A program made the translations under genes and the position numbers. Below the pieces are notes generated by a model that ran no database searches, was not told the origin of the DNA, and saw nothing but the letters and a program-made list of their open reading frames with translations. A stretch of 64,000 bases of DNA from Anarhynchus alexandrinus (lineage: Eukaryota; Chordata; Aves; Charadriiformes; Charadriidae): positions 665,997 through 729,996 of the forward strand of contig VUYV01000046.1 of the NCBI GenBank assembly GCA_008711295.1. The letters run 5' to 3'. Numbering within the stretch: position 1 is the first letter of the stretch; every line of letters begins with the position of its first letter. Positions 1 through 16,041 of the stretch are shown piece after piece.

Positions 1-3000
1 GTGTTTGCCATCTTGTTCCCTAGCTGGCGCGGCTGTTGTTACTAATACAGATGGCTTTTTTAAGTCATAAGGGGCGTAGCTGTAAGTGCACGGTAATATG
101 ATGGCATAAATTTCTAATACTGGTGTGCCATTGCCTCTCTATAGAAGAAAAAAAGAAAATTTGTTTGCTTGTAGTGATATATCCAGTAATGTGCACTGCA
201 AAGGAGAAATCGGATCTCTTGGAGAGAGCTTCCTTATAGGAACTGGAGGATTTTAGCATCCTGAAAGAGGGGCTTTTCAGCAAGTTTCCAGGTTCTGCCT
301 GAGAATCACAGATTTATAATATAATATCATTCCGCTTAAGTCACATACTGTGGTTAACTCCTGATCATGGCAGTGAAGTGGCATGAGAGGAGTTCTCTAA
401 GGTGCTACTGATGCGCAGATCCTGACTTTGAAGTAGTTGCCAATTTAGTCATACCGCTTAGCTGAAATTTCAATTTGAATGAAAGAAATTCTCTTTTGAA
501 GGAGATAAGCATGAATTAAGTGAGATTTTAGCATGCAGAAAAAAGCCATATCGTGTATTTCATCTGTGAGAGAGGCTTCCAGTAGGTTCCCTAGAGCAAA
601 CGGAAGTATAGCAGGAGCCAAATGTCAAAATAGAACAAACAGGAGAGAAAAAAATAATAAATATATTCACCTGATTTCAGTATTACACTTCAAAATGTTC
701 TTAATGAAGATGTTGGTGTGTGAAAGAACCGAAATGTACAGGTGAATGATGCGGGCAAATCACAGGCAAAGCTGTGAGCAGGGATGGAAAGACAAATACA
801 ATTTTATCGAATCACTTCTGCTTGCAGAGCACAGCGCGTGCTCTGTTTAGTGATTCCTGTGCTCAAAATGAAGGTCTGCCCTGTGCTCAACTCTGAAAGA
901 GTTTCTTGTGTAGGACTTGTGTTTCCTAGTTCCATTTGAATTAGTTGGTAGGGGGGAAAGATGTTCTTTGCTTGAAGTTGTAAAGTCGGGGTTTTTTTCA
1001 ATGCTCCTTTTATCAAGTCACTCCAAAAAGACAAAACTGAAAAGTGTAAGTAAATATTTAAAATGAAAACTTGTATCTTGAGCACTTATGACTGTGTCTG
1101 CTAACTCGATTATGTCATACTCTACAGCTCAGTTCTTCTGAAAGGGACGACTAACAGTGTTAGCATAAATTCCATAGTTTTACATTCAAATTATTAAGTA
1201 ATTAGAGGAATATAAAGGCTCTGTACAGCTGTAGCTATGCTGTATGGTCACAGGACTGAGAGACATTCAGGCCTAAGGTTTTTTACAGATTAATTTTGCA
1301 AACCTTGAGCAAGTCATTAGTCTCCAAGTTCACAAAGGTATTTGCTTCTTAGCTATTCAAAGATAAGATAATACAGTTTAAAATACCCTCAATACTAATA
1401 AATTACAGTATTTCAGATTCCCATTGCAGCTGAATAGACTGGTGGGTTCTCTTTTTGTATTTTAGGCTGACTAAAATGCTTCTTTGCAAGCACAAGAAGA
1501 CTAGAATGAAGTGTGGTGACAGTCTAAACAGATTTCCTCCATTTCAGTGCCGAGGAAGTTCTGGCATTGATTTCATCAGTCTGTGGTGTTGGTTAAAGAG
1601 TTCTTCCCCTCCTACGCTCCCCCTTTGTGATCCATTCACTTGATTTGAGCAGACACTTTTGCTTGGCTGGTAATAACGCTGTAGTATGACTGAAGAAATG
1701 TTCCATGCAGTATTAGGTTTGGGGTTTTGTTGTTTATGTATAAACATACTTGATGGGAGAACTGCGTAGTGCTTATTTTATTTCAAAAGCATGAAAACAA
1801 ATAGATTTATTCATTCTACAGATTTTTTCAGGCTTTTTCCTCAAACCGGTTCAGGAATGTAGGACTAAAATAGAATGGGACATTATCAGGTTCAGCCCTC
1901 CGGTGTTGGTTATTTACTCATACAGTCCTAACGAGGAGCTCCAGCAGTAACGGCCCTCTAGCCTGGTCACTTCCTTTCTAACATAGCCTGTTGCATAGCA
2001 AGTGATTTCTTTTTTTTTATTTTACACAATAATTTTTGTGAATACTTAGTATTGAGAAAAGGAACTAAATAAAAAAAAAATAAGTCCAGTGCAGTTTTCA
2101 GCAGCATTTCTGAGCTTTATGGGCATTTAGGTAGACACCACTGGAAACCGGTGTGGAAATCCTTCCAAGTAGTATTCATTTCAAGCTCTCTAAGCTCCTG
2201 AAAAAAAGTGTTGGAACTTCTTTTTTTTTTTTTTANACTTTCTTTTCTAGCTTGACTTGAAGATTTGGTAAGTTTAAGGCAAACCAGTCTTCCATTTAGT
2301 CTGGCAGAATATTTGGACAAACTTTAGACAATAAATCATAAAGGCAAAGTTTGAAATGCAGAAGACGAGTTGGACTGTGTATCACAGGGCATCAGGACGT
2401 GTACATGAGGAATTAGAACCACCTTTGTCGTTTTGGTGTGTCCTTCACATGAAATAGGTTAGTCAGGTTTCAGTCAGCTGCTTCTACCCATGGATCAATG
2501 TAAGAGCGAACAGCATTTCAGCATTTCAAGCTTAAATTAGCTTTGTAGCCTGAGCAGACAGGTCAAGAGTTGAAACAGCTCTTTCCCTTTGGATAGCTTG
2601 TGTTGCTTCCAGTGACTCTATACCTGTTCTTCTGTTTCAGTACGGAGTATCGGATTCCTTTATTCTCATTTCAGTACCTTTTCAGTAGTCTCTTAAAATA
2701 GCTGTACTGTTTTTTCATTCCTTTCGAACTATGTCTGAAGCTTTTTATGAATGTTACCTCAGGTTTGTGTTAGAATAATAGCACTGAAAATTGTGCGATG
2801 TGATGTTAGGAAGGTCAGTCCCTGGGAGTGCAGTAATGTGGTATACACAGAAATACTGATACACTAACTTCTGCAATAATTTTGCCCTCTCCTTGCACCT
2901 CTTCTCACTTGTAGCATTGAATCTGATTAATGATCTGTCATTTTCAATGACATGTAGATTTTCACAATTGACAAATGGTTTCTTTTTGTTCAGTCATCCC

Positions 3001-5711
3001 AGCAGTTTTTATAATGGTACTTTTTTGTGTAGGATACAATGATAAATCTCACCCACTTGTTTTAATTTTGGATTAAAATTGCCATCTTGGCAAAGCAGGG
3101 GTTGTACGTGGTAGTGCGTTACCCATTAGATTTGCATGCATGAAATTCAGCATGCAGCCTTCAGATTGGACTGTGACTGAACACACTTACTACACCTTTA
3201 AAAAAATTCTGCACATTATCCCTCAAAATCTGGTCTCTAAAAACTGCACAGCTCTCTATAAGATGGTGCTTTTGTGTAAGTATAGCTGCTTTGACGGTTG
3301 TTAGGTTTCCAGAAGCTATGAAAAATGTGTCGTTATTTTTATTAAAAGGGAGTTCTCCTTTTCCATCCTTCCTCCACTCCTCCCACCACCACCTAGTATG
3401 CTGCCACCAGTATGCTGCTTCTGTAGTACTGGGCTTCTCTTTTAACACCTGCGCCTCCAGCCTGTATAACTGAAGGTGGCTGGACCTCACTCTTGAGTTT
3501 TGACAGTGAAGGACTACCAGCAACAAGATGCGAGTTTTTAGTTGATTGGCTTTTTAAACCACATCTCACATTTCCTGAGATAGAGGAGAGAGGGGAAAAA
3601 AAGAAAGCAGAGAGGACCAAACAGATAACGAGAAATAAAAGGAGCAGCTGTCCTCAGGTTCTTAGTGTTGTCTTGTGTCCTTCTTTCCCACCTTGTGAAA
3701 TCAGTTGTGGCTTCTTTGTATTTTCTCTTACTCAAAATCTCTCCTCCTGATAAGCACTGTGGTAACTGAATGCAGTAGGGTGGCTAGGAACGGGGACAGT
3801 GAGGACAGTACCGTGGGGTGTTTGCCCAGAGATCCTTGGAGAGCTAGAATATCCATTGGCAAGACAGGTCTGCACTGGGGATAAAGCTCCAATGGCAGAT
3901 TTCAGACCGTAAAATATGTCAGTGTTGTATTTCAGTGGGACAGACAAACTGTGTTCTTCCTTGCACTGTGTAACCCTGCTACAGGAAATACTTGGTTTGT
4001 GTTAAGTTCTTTTAAGGGTCCAGAAAGTCAATACGTCCATGTTTAAGTCTGGTGACTGCCCCTTAAATCAGAATTTAGCTATAGCACAGTCTAGTGGGAC
4101 TTAGATGGGGAGCTTGCAAAAGCGGGTTATACTTCTGGGATAGACAATGTTCTTTGCGTTGTCAGTGGATGGTATGTATAGTTGGCAAAAGCTGACTTTT
4201 TAATAGATTCTAGTCTCACTTTTAAAAATTGAAATAAGAACAACTTCGCTGTAGAAAGGAATTTGAAGGAAAATACTAAATATGCTGTAGAGTTTCGACA
4301 ACATTTGTATATCCATTTACGTATACAGAATTGTAATGTAAACCTTTACTTTTATGTTCATTCGTTGTAGATGTTCTCTCCTGTCTCTTTTATTTCCAAA
4401 TAATTTGTTTCTGTTTTTCTCTTTCCTTTTCTTGCCTCTTTGTAAAGGAGTCAATCACTGTCAGCATAAAGTAAAGAAAGCTAGACGCTTTCTCCCTTTC
4501 GTCTTCTGTTCCCATGAGCCGCCGCCTAAGGGTACTGCACTGCTCTTTGTATAGGCTGCCTTATTAACCCAAAAGCTGAATATACTAACGCAGTTACTGG
4601 TTTTTTTTTTACTACTTTAGCCTCAGGTAAACAGAGTTCCAAGAATAATGTCATTAAATTTCTGCTACCCCTTCCCTCCTTTTGAATTGGATTTTCATGC
4701 AGTGTCACAAACTCGCTGGTCCCCGTTTTTATGGGGGACTTAGTTTTAAGCATCATATTCTACAGTGACAAACATCAATAATTTCAGTTCTACAGCTGTG
4801 CAGCCCCCATATACCCATGGGGTTTTTGGTTAATACATTTTTACTTCATTCTTGGACCCCTGATGCAGCATGCTTATGAATGAAATAGAATAGCAACAAT
4901 AAGCATCAGCTAAGATCACTTCAAATTAAATATTGAATACGGTGATGCTTTTGGCTGCATACTGGTTCGGCATTTGGTCTGGACCAGTTTGGCTTTGTTA
5001 GGGGTAAGAAGAATTGGAGTAATCAGTGCATTACTTTTACAACATTAATGCTAATTTTCCTTTTATTTATCAATAATGTCTAAAGTGCATCAGCTTGTGC
5101 TGTGGGTATTGGTGTGCTATAGGGCTGCTACTGTAAATGCAGAATATGGTGCTCATTTGAACGTCTTCCCAGTAGAGCTGCCCCGTTTGCCACTTGTTTA
5201 AATTTCAACTTTGTAGAACTGCCATATGCTTTGTATAATTAATATTTAGATGGTTCTATTTCTTACTGATGTCTTAGTGATAGCACAGGAGTGCGTTTCC
5301 TTTGAAAGGGTCAACACCGACTCTACTTGTCCAGAGTCAGGAGTGTACATGCAAAGTTAAATTGAACTGACTCATCTGGCTGTAGGAGATCTAATTTGTA
5401 GTGAAGTATTGAATAAAACCAGAATAGACATTTCTTAACACTCCCAAATTTAATTTTTGTGTAATTTTGTGTTAACTCTGTTTCATCATACAAGCTCTTA
5501 GAACGTATCCTTGTCCCTTGGGTTTTAGGTGAGAAGTCTTAAATTCTGCTACTTTTCTGGTTTCTCTTGAGTCAGGTATATAAGATAACTGCAGTCTGAA
5601 TACTTTTGGATTACTCATGAATTTAATAGTTTATTTTCCCCTCCCCCTTCTCTGTCCCTTCTCTCTCCCCCTCTGTTTTTCTCTTTCCTTGCATGCCACC
5701 TGGATCTGCAG
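1..5711 (+). other. PTK2: PTK2 intron, part 1 (upstream of the box 6 microexon)
   Basis: This is the 3' part of the large intron preceding the Y397 exon; its 5' end is outside the window. It is AT-rich unique sequence with no coding segment that I can match to FAK and no recognisable CR1 copy. Short ORFs on both strands look random. A poly-T run ends in an unresolved base at 2236. The last 80 bases (about 5632-5711) are an unusually long pyrimidine tract that belongs to the splice acceptor of the box 6 microexon. The preceding FERM-end exon and the 28-residue insert known from rat brain FAK were looked for by eye and not found. Confidence 0.7.
5690..5695 (+). promoter_or_regulatory. UGCAUG (RBFOX-type) element upstream of the box 6 microexon
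   Basis: TGCATG lies 17 bases before the microexon, inside a run containing three TGC triplets between the long pyrimidine tract and the AG. UGCAUG is the established binding element of RBFOX proteins. UGC near a 3' splice site is the established signature of SRRM4 (nSR100)-dependent neural microexons. An upstream RBFOX site often represses inclusion, so its sign here is inference. Confidence 0.45.
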
Positions 5712-5729
5712 ATGAAATTAGTGGGGACG
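5712..5729 (+). CDS. PTK2: PTK2 neural microexon 'box 6' (18 nt, in-frame)
   Basis: An 18-nt segment, ATGAAATTAGTGGGGACG, is bounded by TCTGCAG and GTAATA. The acceptor is preceded by about 80 nt of pyrimidines and three TGC motifs. It is phase 1 on both sides. Inserted between S392 and E393 it adds six residues (D-E-I-S-G-D) just before the ETDDY397 autophosphorylation motif and leaves the downstream frame intact. Rat brain FAK is known to carry 6- and 7-residue inserts on either side of Y397 that increase autophosphorylation. Length, phase and place match the 6-residue box. The insert is acidic, which could affect how the FERM-kinase linker docks; that is inference. Expression is not shown by the sequence. 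Confidence 0.8.
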
Positions 5730-8700
5730 GTAATATGTTTTCTAGTCTGTGTGTTACTAATGTGCGATATGCAACCTTTATATCCATATACCACTTAATG
5801 CACATCTCAGTAATAAATTTTATACAGATTATAATATTAAAAAGCAGTCTGCTTGGGACATGAGCCAATAAATATTGTACTTTACAGGCTGTGCAACTAA
5901 CGCTTTCTGCTAAACTGGAATTGAAAAAGGAGAAACTATTTCAGACACACAGGGCTGTGGTATTGCATGCGTTTGCACTGAGAGTTCTGGCATGATGCAA
6001 AGAAGGTTTATAGGTTTGCAGGAGTGTCCATTTAGTTTGATTGAAATGGTTGTCACAATTTTTTTTTGGTCAGCGGGTGAGATCAATGGATGTAACACGA
6101 GAGAAATGAGTCTGCTGAGTGATGCTTTAAAGGCATGGTAGCATCGAAGTGCTCTGTAGACCACTACTGCTCCTTGCATAAATAGAAGCTGTACGAGATA
6201 GATTATCGTAGATTGAATAAACAAAATATTAATCAGGTTTCAGCCACTCAAACCTCTAAGTTTAAAGACAGATTTTAATGTTTTATTTCAAAAATTTGAC
6301 ATTTATTGCAAAATATTCAATTTTTCCAGACTTTTAATGTCTTTTTTCTAGAAAATATTGACTTGCTATCCTCTGCAAACAAGTTGGGGTTTGGTTTTGG
6401 TTTTTTTCAAAGAGTTTTTTAGCTGTTTTTCTAAAAGATTCCATCTAATGTTGGGAAAAAATCAAACTGCTGCTAATGGTAGTGTATGTTTCTTTATTCT
6501 TATAAGTAGGAGATACTAAAAGGGCTTATAAAGCAGTATGTAAAGGAAGGCAATAAGAAGAAATAGAATGTTTTGTGGCCTTCCTGTCAGTAAAATGTAA
6601 AGGGGGTGTATAAATTCTCATCTCCTTTCTCTCCTTCAGATATAAGTCATGTTAAGGTAATTCTACCTAAATTTTCTTTCTTTTCTTAAACATTACAATC
6701 TCAAAGGCCATTTTTTCTGTCATAAATTCAGAAATTGTATTTCAGATACTAACCCTGCAACGCTTTTTATTGGTGCTTGTCATCTTTTATAAATTATGGT
6801 CTCTGATAAATGGAGGAAAAAGTCATGAAAAGGGAAATATCAGAGGTGGTTAAAATCCTAGGTTAGTTATTACGGATTTAATATACTGAGTTTTTTTTTT
6901 CTACTGTTTAATAAATGCATTCAGATTTAGTAAAGCTTACCTGTACCACCAACACTATCTTTGTCCAAAAGCGACCTACCTGTACGTCCATCTAGAAGAA
7001 TCTAGGGTTGGCCAACAGGTGAAGAGGTTCAGTGCTGGTTTTAAAATGTGCGAGAGAGCAGCAGTAACGAGCCCTAATTGTTAATACTAGTTTTATTAGG
7101 CTTATGAAAGGTCTCCAAGATAGACCATCTCCTGGAATCGCTGCTTTGTTGTGAGTGTTTAGCTCTCGAGACTGCTCTAGCACATCCTTCTTCGCAAAGC
7201 AGCCCGGAGCACCTTGCCCAGCTGAGTTTTGCTTTAGTCTCCGCGTGGGTTCTGGAATATCTCGTGGCAGACATAGTCATAGTCTTAGCAGACTTGGTAG
7301 TAGTCTCCTACTATGTCACACTCATCCTGCGGTAAAGGCTGCATGTGAGAGACGTCAGTTATCTTCGTTGCAGAACACTTTGAGCACATCACTGTTCATG
7401 CCTTGATTGAATTTTCTCTAATTCCCAGAAACCACACCAGACATGTATAGGAATTACTTTCTGAATTCGTATTATATATTCCTCTCCAGAGCATTACATG
7501 TGTAACAAAAAATGTTTGTTTCATTAATTGCATACATTTAATTTATTTGGATTGGCTACTGAAGACCCTTTTAGTTTCAGGATGGTTTTGGGCAATGTAT
7601 CAAAACCATGTAAAGTGCTCTGCAGTGTTCTGGTAATACTTTTATTATTAATTAACTTCATTAATCTAAAATAGAGAGATGAACAAGCCAAGCCATTCAT
7701 CACATTTTGTAAGCACTGTTCCATAATGGAGTGTGACAAATGTTTTGGTTTTTTAAAGACCGGTGTGGCACCAGTTCTAGTTTCCAGACTTTTAAAATTC
7801 TTCTCAAATACGTTTATAATATCTTTCATTGAGCCCATTTTTTTTTAAATAGATTAAGAACTTTCTTGTATCCTCAAATATTAGCTTGTAACAATAGTTG
7901 ATATATGTCACACTTAACGAATGTTAAGAACACTTTACCACAATATTACAAGGAAGCAGAATGATTTATCCCCATCACATTGGTGTCACACTAAGGATTT
8001 CTTTCAAACGGATGCTTATTTTTTAGATCAAACTGGGACTTATTTTCTACAAAAACATTAGTTTACAATGTAGGGAGAAAAAAACATACCAAAAAAGAGA
8101 TTAGTGCCTCTGGAGTTTGCTGCCTGTTTAGAATTGTGCACTGTCTCTATAATTAATTGAATTTTCATTAGGTGACTCGGTTTTGCTGTGTCCTAAATAG
8201 AAATTGCCTAGCAAAATTTTAAATTACATAGAATTTCCCGATTCTGTTTTTACAAGACATGGTATATTGCTACAGGAGTTCCAAAGAAAAATAGCTTTGA
8301 TTTTATTTAAGTAGTACGAGGGTAGAATCATAAAACTACATTTACTCACTGAACTGTGTTGAACTTCAAAGGTTATAGTCAACCTGTAGTTTCCTAATTG
8401 TTGAATATTCTGTTTGTATGAAAATTAAGCCTCTTGTTTATGTATGTGTATGATATTTATGAGCCTTGCTCTGGTTTCAGAGTTGGCTTGAGTTGGTTGA
8501 ACTGAGGGCTGCTGCCAAAAGGGATCATCCCATCCTTCTTTCCAGTCTCACTGTGGCTTTGTCCCATTCACCATTCTGAACCCATACCTCGAGAAATGGT
8601 CAGGGAGTTGTAGGGGCGTACACATGCTCCAGGGCAGATGGGGAAAAAAAGGGGAGTAAGTCATGCCTGTCAGAGGTGGCCCAATGTGCGGTCACTTGAA

Positions 8701-9650
8701 ACCAACCCTGAAAACCACATACTGCATTTGAAATTACTCAATTTTGAGACCTTCTCTGTGCGTATGAAGTCGGGGAGTAGAATTAAACAGCCTTGAAGTG
8801 AAAAATTATCTGGCTTTTGTGGACTGGGTTTGTAAACTCCAGAGGAATTTATCTGACCATTAGAAAACGACCTACGCACACTGGAAGTTCTTTAGAGCAA
8901 GAGGAGGACCTTCTGTTATGACTTGACACCATTTAACCCATTTTGAAAAACAGATGATGTAAAAGTCATAGGTTTTAAACAGAGGAAGAAACACACATTT
9001 TTCTGAAAATTTTAAGAAACGGTTGTTTTCAAACACTGTCCGTGAGATGTTGATTCTTGACAGCAAAACTGGTGGTGAATTTCCACTAAACAAGCAAAAT
9101 TGAGACTAATGCAAAAAAAATGGGTGTAAGGCCAGAGTGTGACTTAAAGATCTTTATGCTCTAGGAGGCTCTCTGGAAAGTAACTCACCTTGCCACACTG
9201 ACAGTAGATAGATGCTGCCCTGGAACATCTTTACTGTCTGTTCTGCCCGTTTGACATGAAAAGCAAGCAAACTATTGCTCACACTTTATTTGAAGTAAAG
9301 CAATTTAATCTGTTAATAATGTTTTCTCCTTACTGCAGTGGAATTTGCTGTGAAAAAGATTTTAAGTCAACAGTTTAGATGGATTTCAATTACAGAAGTT
9401 GAACTTTTTTTTGAATACAAATGAATCTTCCTTTTACTCCTTGTTGAATGCATCTATGTGACGTAGTATAATTGGCACTGAGGTTATTATCATACCATAA
9501 ATTATGCATGAGCAAGTTTTATTCATGCTGTTGTAAATGCGTCCCGAAGTTGGGGGTTGCGACATATCAGCCTTGATAAATTGGAGATGATATTCTGGAG
9601 AATTGTTTTCATCTGCTTTTCCCGAAACTCTTCAATTCCTCCCTTTACAG
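5730..9650 (+). other. PTK2: PTK2 intron, part 2 (box 6 to Y397 exon)
   Basis: This is 3.9 kb of unique AT-rich sequence with no recognisable gene, RNA or CR1 copy. Two other 18-nt AG..GT intervals occur (6074-6091 and 8638-8655) but were rejected as exons. The 3' end, CTTCAATTCCTCCCTTTACAG, is an ordinary acceptor for the Y397 exon. Confidence 0.65.
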
Positions 9651-9707
9651 AGACAGATGACTATGCAGAGATTATAGATGAAGAAGATACTTATACAATG
9701 CCATCAA
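9651..9707 (+). CDS. PTK2: PTK2 (FAK) exon with the Y397 autophosphorylation site
   Basis: This 57-nt exon (acceptor TTTACAG, donor GTAAGT) encodes the end of E393 through S411 and the first base of residue 412. It reads ETDDYAEIIDEEDTYTMPS, the FERM-kinase linker of focal adhesion kinase. Y397 is at 9662-9664; in FAK its autophosphorylation creates the SH2 docking site for Src and PI3K. Y407 is at 9692-9694. FAK is a cytoplasmic tyrosine kinase acting at integrin adhesions. The exon is phase 1 on both sides, so the flanking 18- and 21-nt microexons can be included or skipped without a frameshift. It is flanked by large introns. The match is effectively complete, so identity is certain. Confidence 0.97.
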
Positions 9708-11148
9708 GTAAGTATGGTAGTTAACCTGGGAACGTTTCTATCCGAAGGCTTCTTTAGTTTAGCAGGGACTGAACCTTATATTTCAGCCTGAAGTAATATG
9801 TGTGCAAAGAAAATATTCTTTATGATGTTTTGAAAACTGATAGATTTAGTGTTTTTTCAAGGTCAGGTTTCGAAGCAAATAAAACCAAATTCTCTTTTGC
9901 TGCTGTCAGTGACTTCACAGTGAAATTCCTTTTATGTCTCAAAAGGTAGATTTTTTTTTTGATTGATGCTGAACACAACACTTAAAGAAAGAATGGATAA
10001 GATTTCCGTAATAGGAGCAAACAACTTGGAAAGCTTCTGTGTATTGCTGTCTAACTGTATCTCACCCTCGCTCTGTGACAGACTTGTTGCTCTCAAATTC
10101 CTTGATAGAGGAAAGTCATCTGTACCACATGCAATTTTGTTAAAGATGAAAGACTTCAGGAACAAAAATAAAAAGTTCTGAGTCTTCATCTTTGAAGTAA
10201 AAAATAAAAAAAATAAAAATTCATTAGCCACCACAAGGATTTTGCCTTATGGCATATTTGAATTATAATACGATCTTAAACTGTCGAGGCGAACTAATTT
10301 CATGTGGAAGTCTAGTGTTCTGATTTTAAAAGTTGTGTCTGCAAAATTACAGTTGTGTTTTGGCAGCAAAGGATTTCTCTAGAAGTAGACAATCAGTTGA
10401 TAAGCAGACCTGCAAAAAGGTTGGGCTTTGTTAGTGTTCGAGGGGTGGATGGTGGTAAACTGGTACCATGTTCTGCTGAAGAACCATGGATCTACTGAAG
10501 GATTTCTAGGGTTTACCATGTGGCAGGAATGTTTCATGACCACTTCAGTGTTTACAGCATCATTTCCACTGCTGTGGAAAATATTTGAAAAGCAAGAATA
10601 TATGTTTTGAAAAACATATATATATGAACATAAATATTTGAAAAGCAAGAATATATGTTTTCCAGAAATAAACAATGTGGTTTGAATGTCTTGCAGTAAG
10701 TCACTACATGATTCTACTAAAATAATTGCAGGATTTAAAAGTACTGTGATAATTTTTTTTTTCTTAACATATTAACTTTGTGTGATTTTTTTTTTTCCCT
10801 AATATTTTCATTTAAATTCTCATGGAAGTAATTACTTGTGGGCCCAGCCCCGAATGATGCTGAACTCTTAAGTATGCCTTCAATTCAAAAGCCCATGAGA
10901 TGGGCAGTTGAAGGGAAATTCATTAAGTGCTTTGCTGGATTGAAGTGGACTCAAGTGTTCAGCTCTCAAAGGACTGAGTCAGTAAAGATCACAAGAACAG
11001 ACCTGTGACTTCTGCTCATGTAAACTTAAAATTGCATCAGTATATTTTTTAATTTAAAAAAAAATGTTAAAAAAATGTTTGTCCTTGTCTTGATTTTAAG
11101 AAGCTTTATCTAAGTAAGCATTTGATTTTTCTCTTAATTGCACTGCAG
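9708..11148 (+). other. PTK2: PTK2 intron with a 30-bp perfect direct repeat
   Basis: AT-rich intron between the Y397 exon and the box 7 microexon. It carries a perfect 30-bp direct repeat at 10579-10608 and 10632-10661, separated by an AT-rich spacer. No coding segment is seen. The last bases (TTAATTGCACTGCAG) hold two TGC motifs typical of neural microexon acceptors. Confidence 0.6.
10579..10661 (+). repeat. 30-bp perfect direct repeat with hairpin-forming spacer
   Basis: The unit starts AAATATTTGAAAAGCAAG and ends ATATATGTTTT. It occurs at 10579-10608 and again at 10632-10661, a 53-bp offset. The spacer begins GAAAAACATATATATATG, which can pair with the ATATATGTTTT end of the first copy. 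It looks like a local duplication (slippage or template switching) in AT-rich DNA. Confidence 0.85.
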
Positions 11149-11169
11149 AAAGCTATGGAATAGATGAAG
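11149..11169 (+). CDS. PTK2: PTK2 neural microexon 'box 7' (21 nt, in-frame)
   Basis: A 21-nt exon lies between TTGCACTGCAG and GTAACA. It is phase 1 on both sides. When included, the junction reads MPS-KSYGIDEA-RDYEIQ in place of MPS-T-RDYEIQ: seven extra residues, with the split codon T412 becoming A. This matches the 7-residue insert known in rat brain FAK, placed C-terminal to Y397 in the FERM-kinase linker. The insert brings an extra tyrosine and two acidic residues. Two TGC motifs lie within 12 bases of the exon, the arrangement of SRRM4-dependent neural microexons. A second base-perfect feature is that both alternative junction codons are sense codons. Confidence 0.88.

Positions 11170-16041
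<4,872 letters not shown>

Noticed and set aside
4613..4626. Six-base AG-CCTCAG-GTAAAC interval as a micro-microexon
   Set aside because: It fits the phase but has no known counterpart, and intervals this short arise by chance very often.
1..5711. Search for the preceding FERM-end exon and the 28-residue brain insert
   Set aside because: No segment with the right phase, length and splice sites was found; they probably lie outside the window.
6074..6091. 18-nt interval after a poly-T acceptor, ending at GTAACA
   Set aside because: In the FAK frame its last base joined to the next exon makes TAG, so it cannot be the in-frame box 6.
6637..6653. 17-nt interval after a good acceptor, before GTAATT
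   Set aside because: The length is not a multiple of three and would break the FAK frame.
8638..8655. Another 18-nt AG..GTAAGT interval upstream of the Y397 exon, stop-free in the FAK frame
   Set aside because: No pyrimidine tract before it (the region is purine-rich), and 5712-5729 fits far better. One such chance hit is expected in several kilobases.
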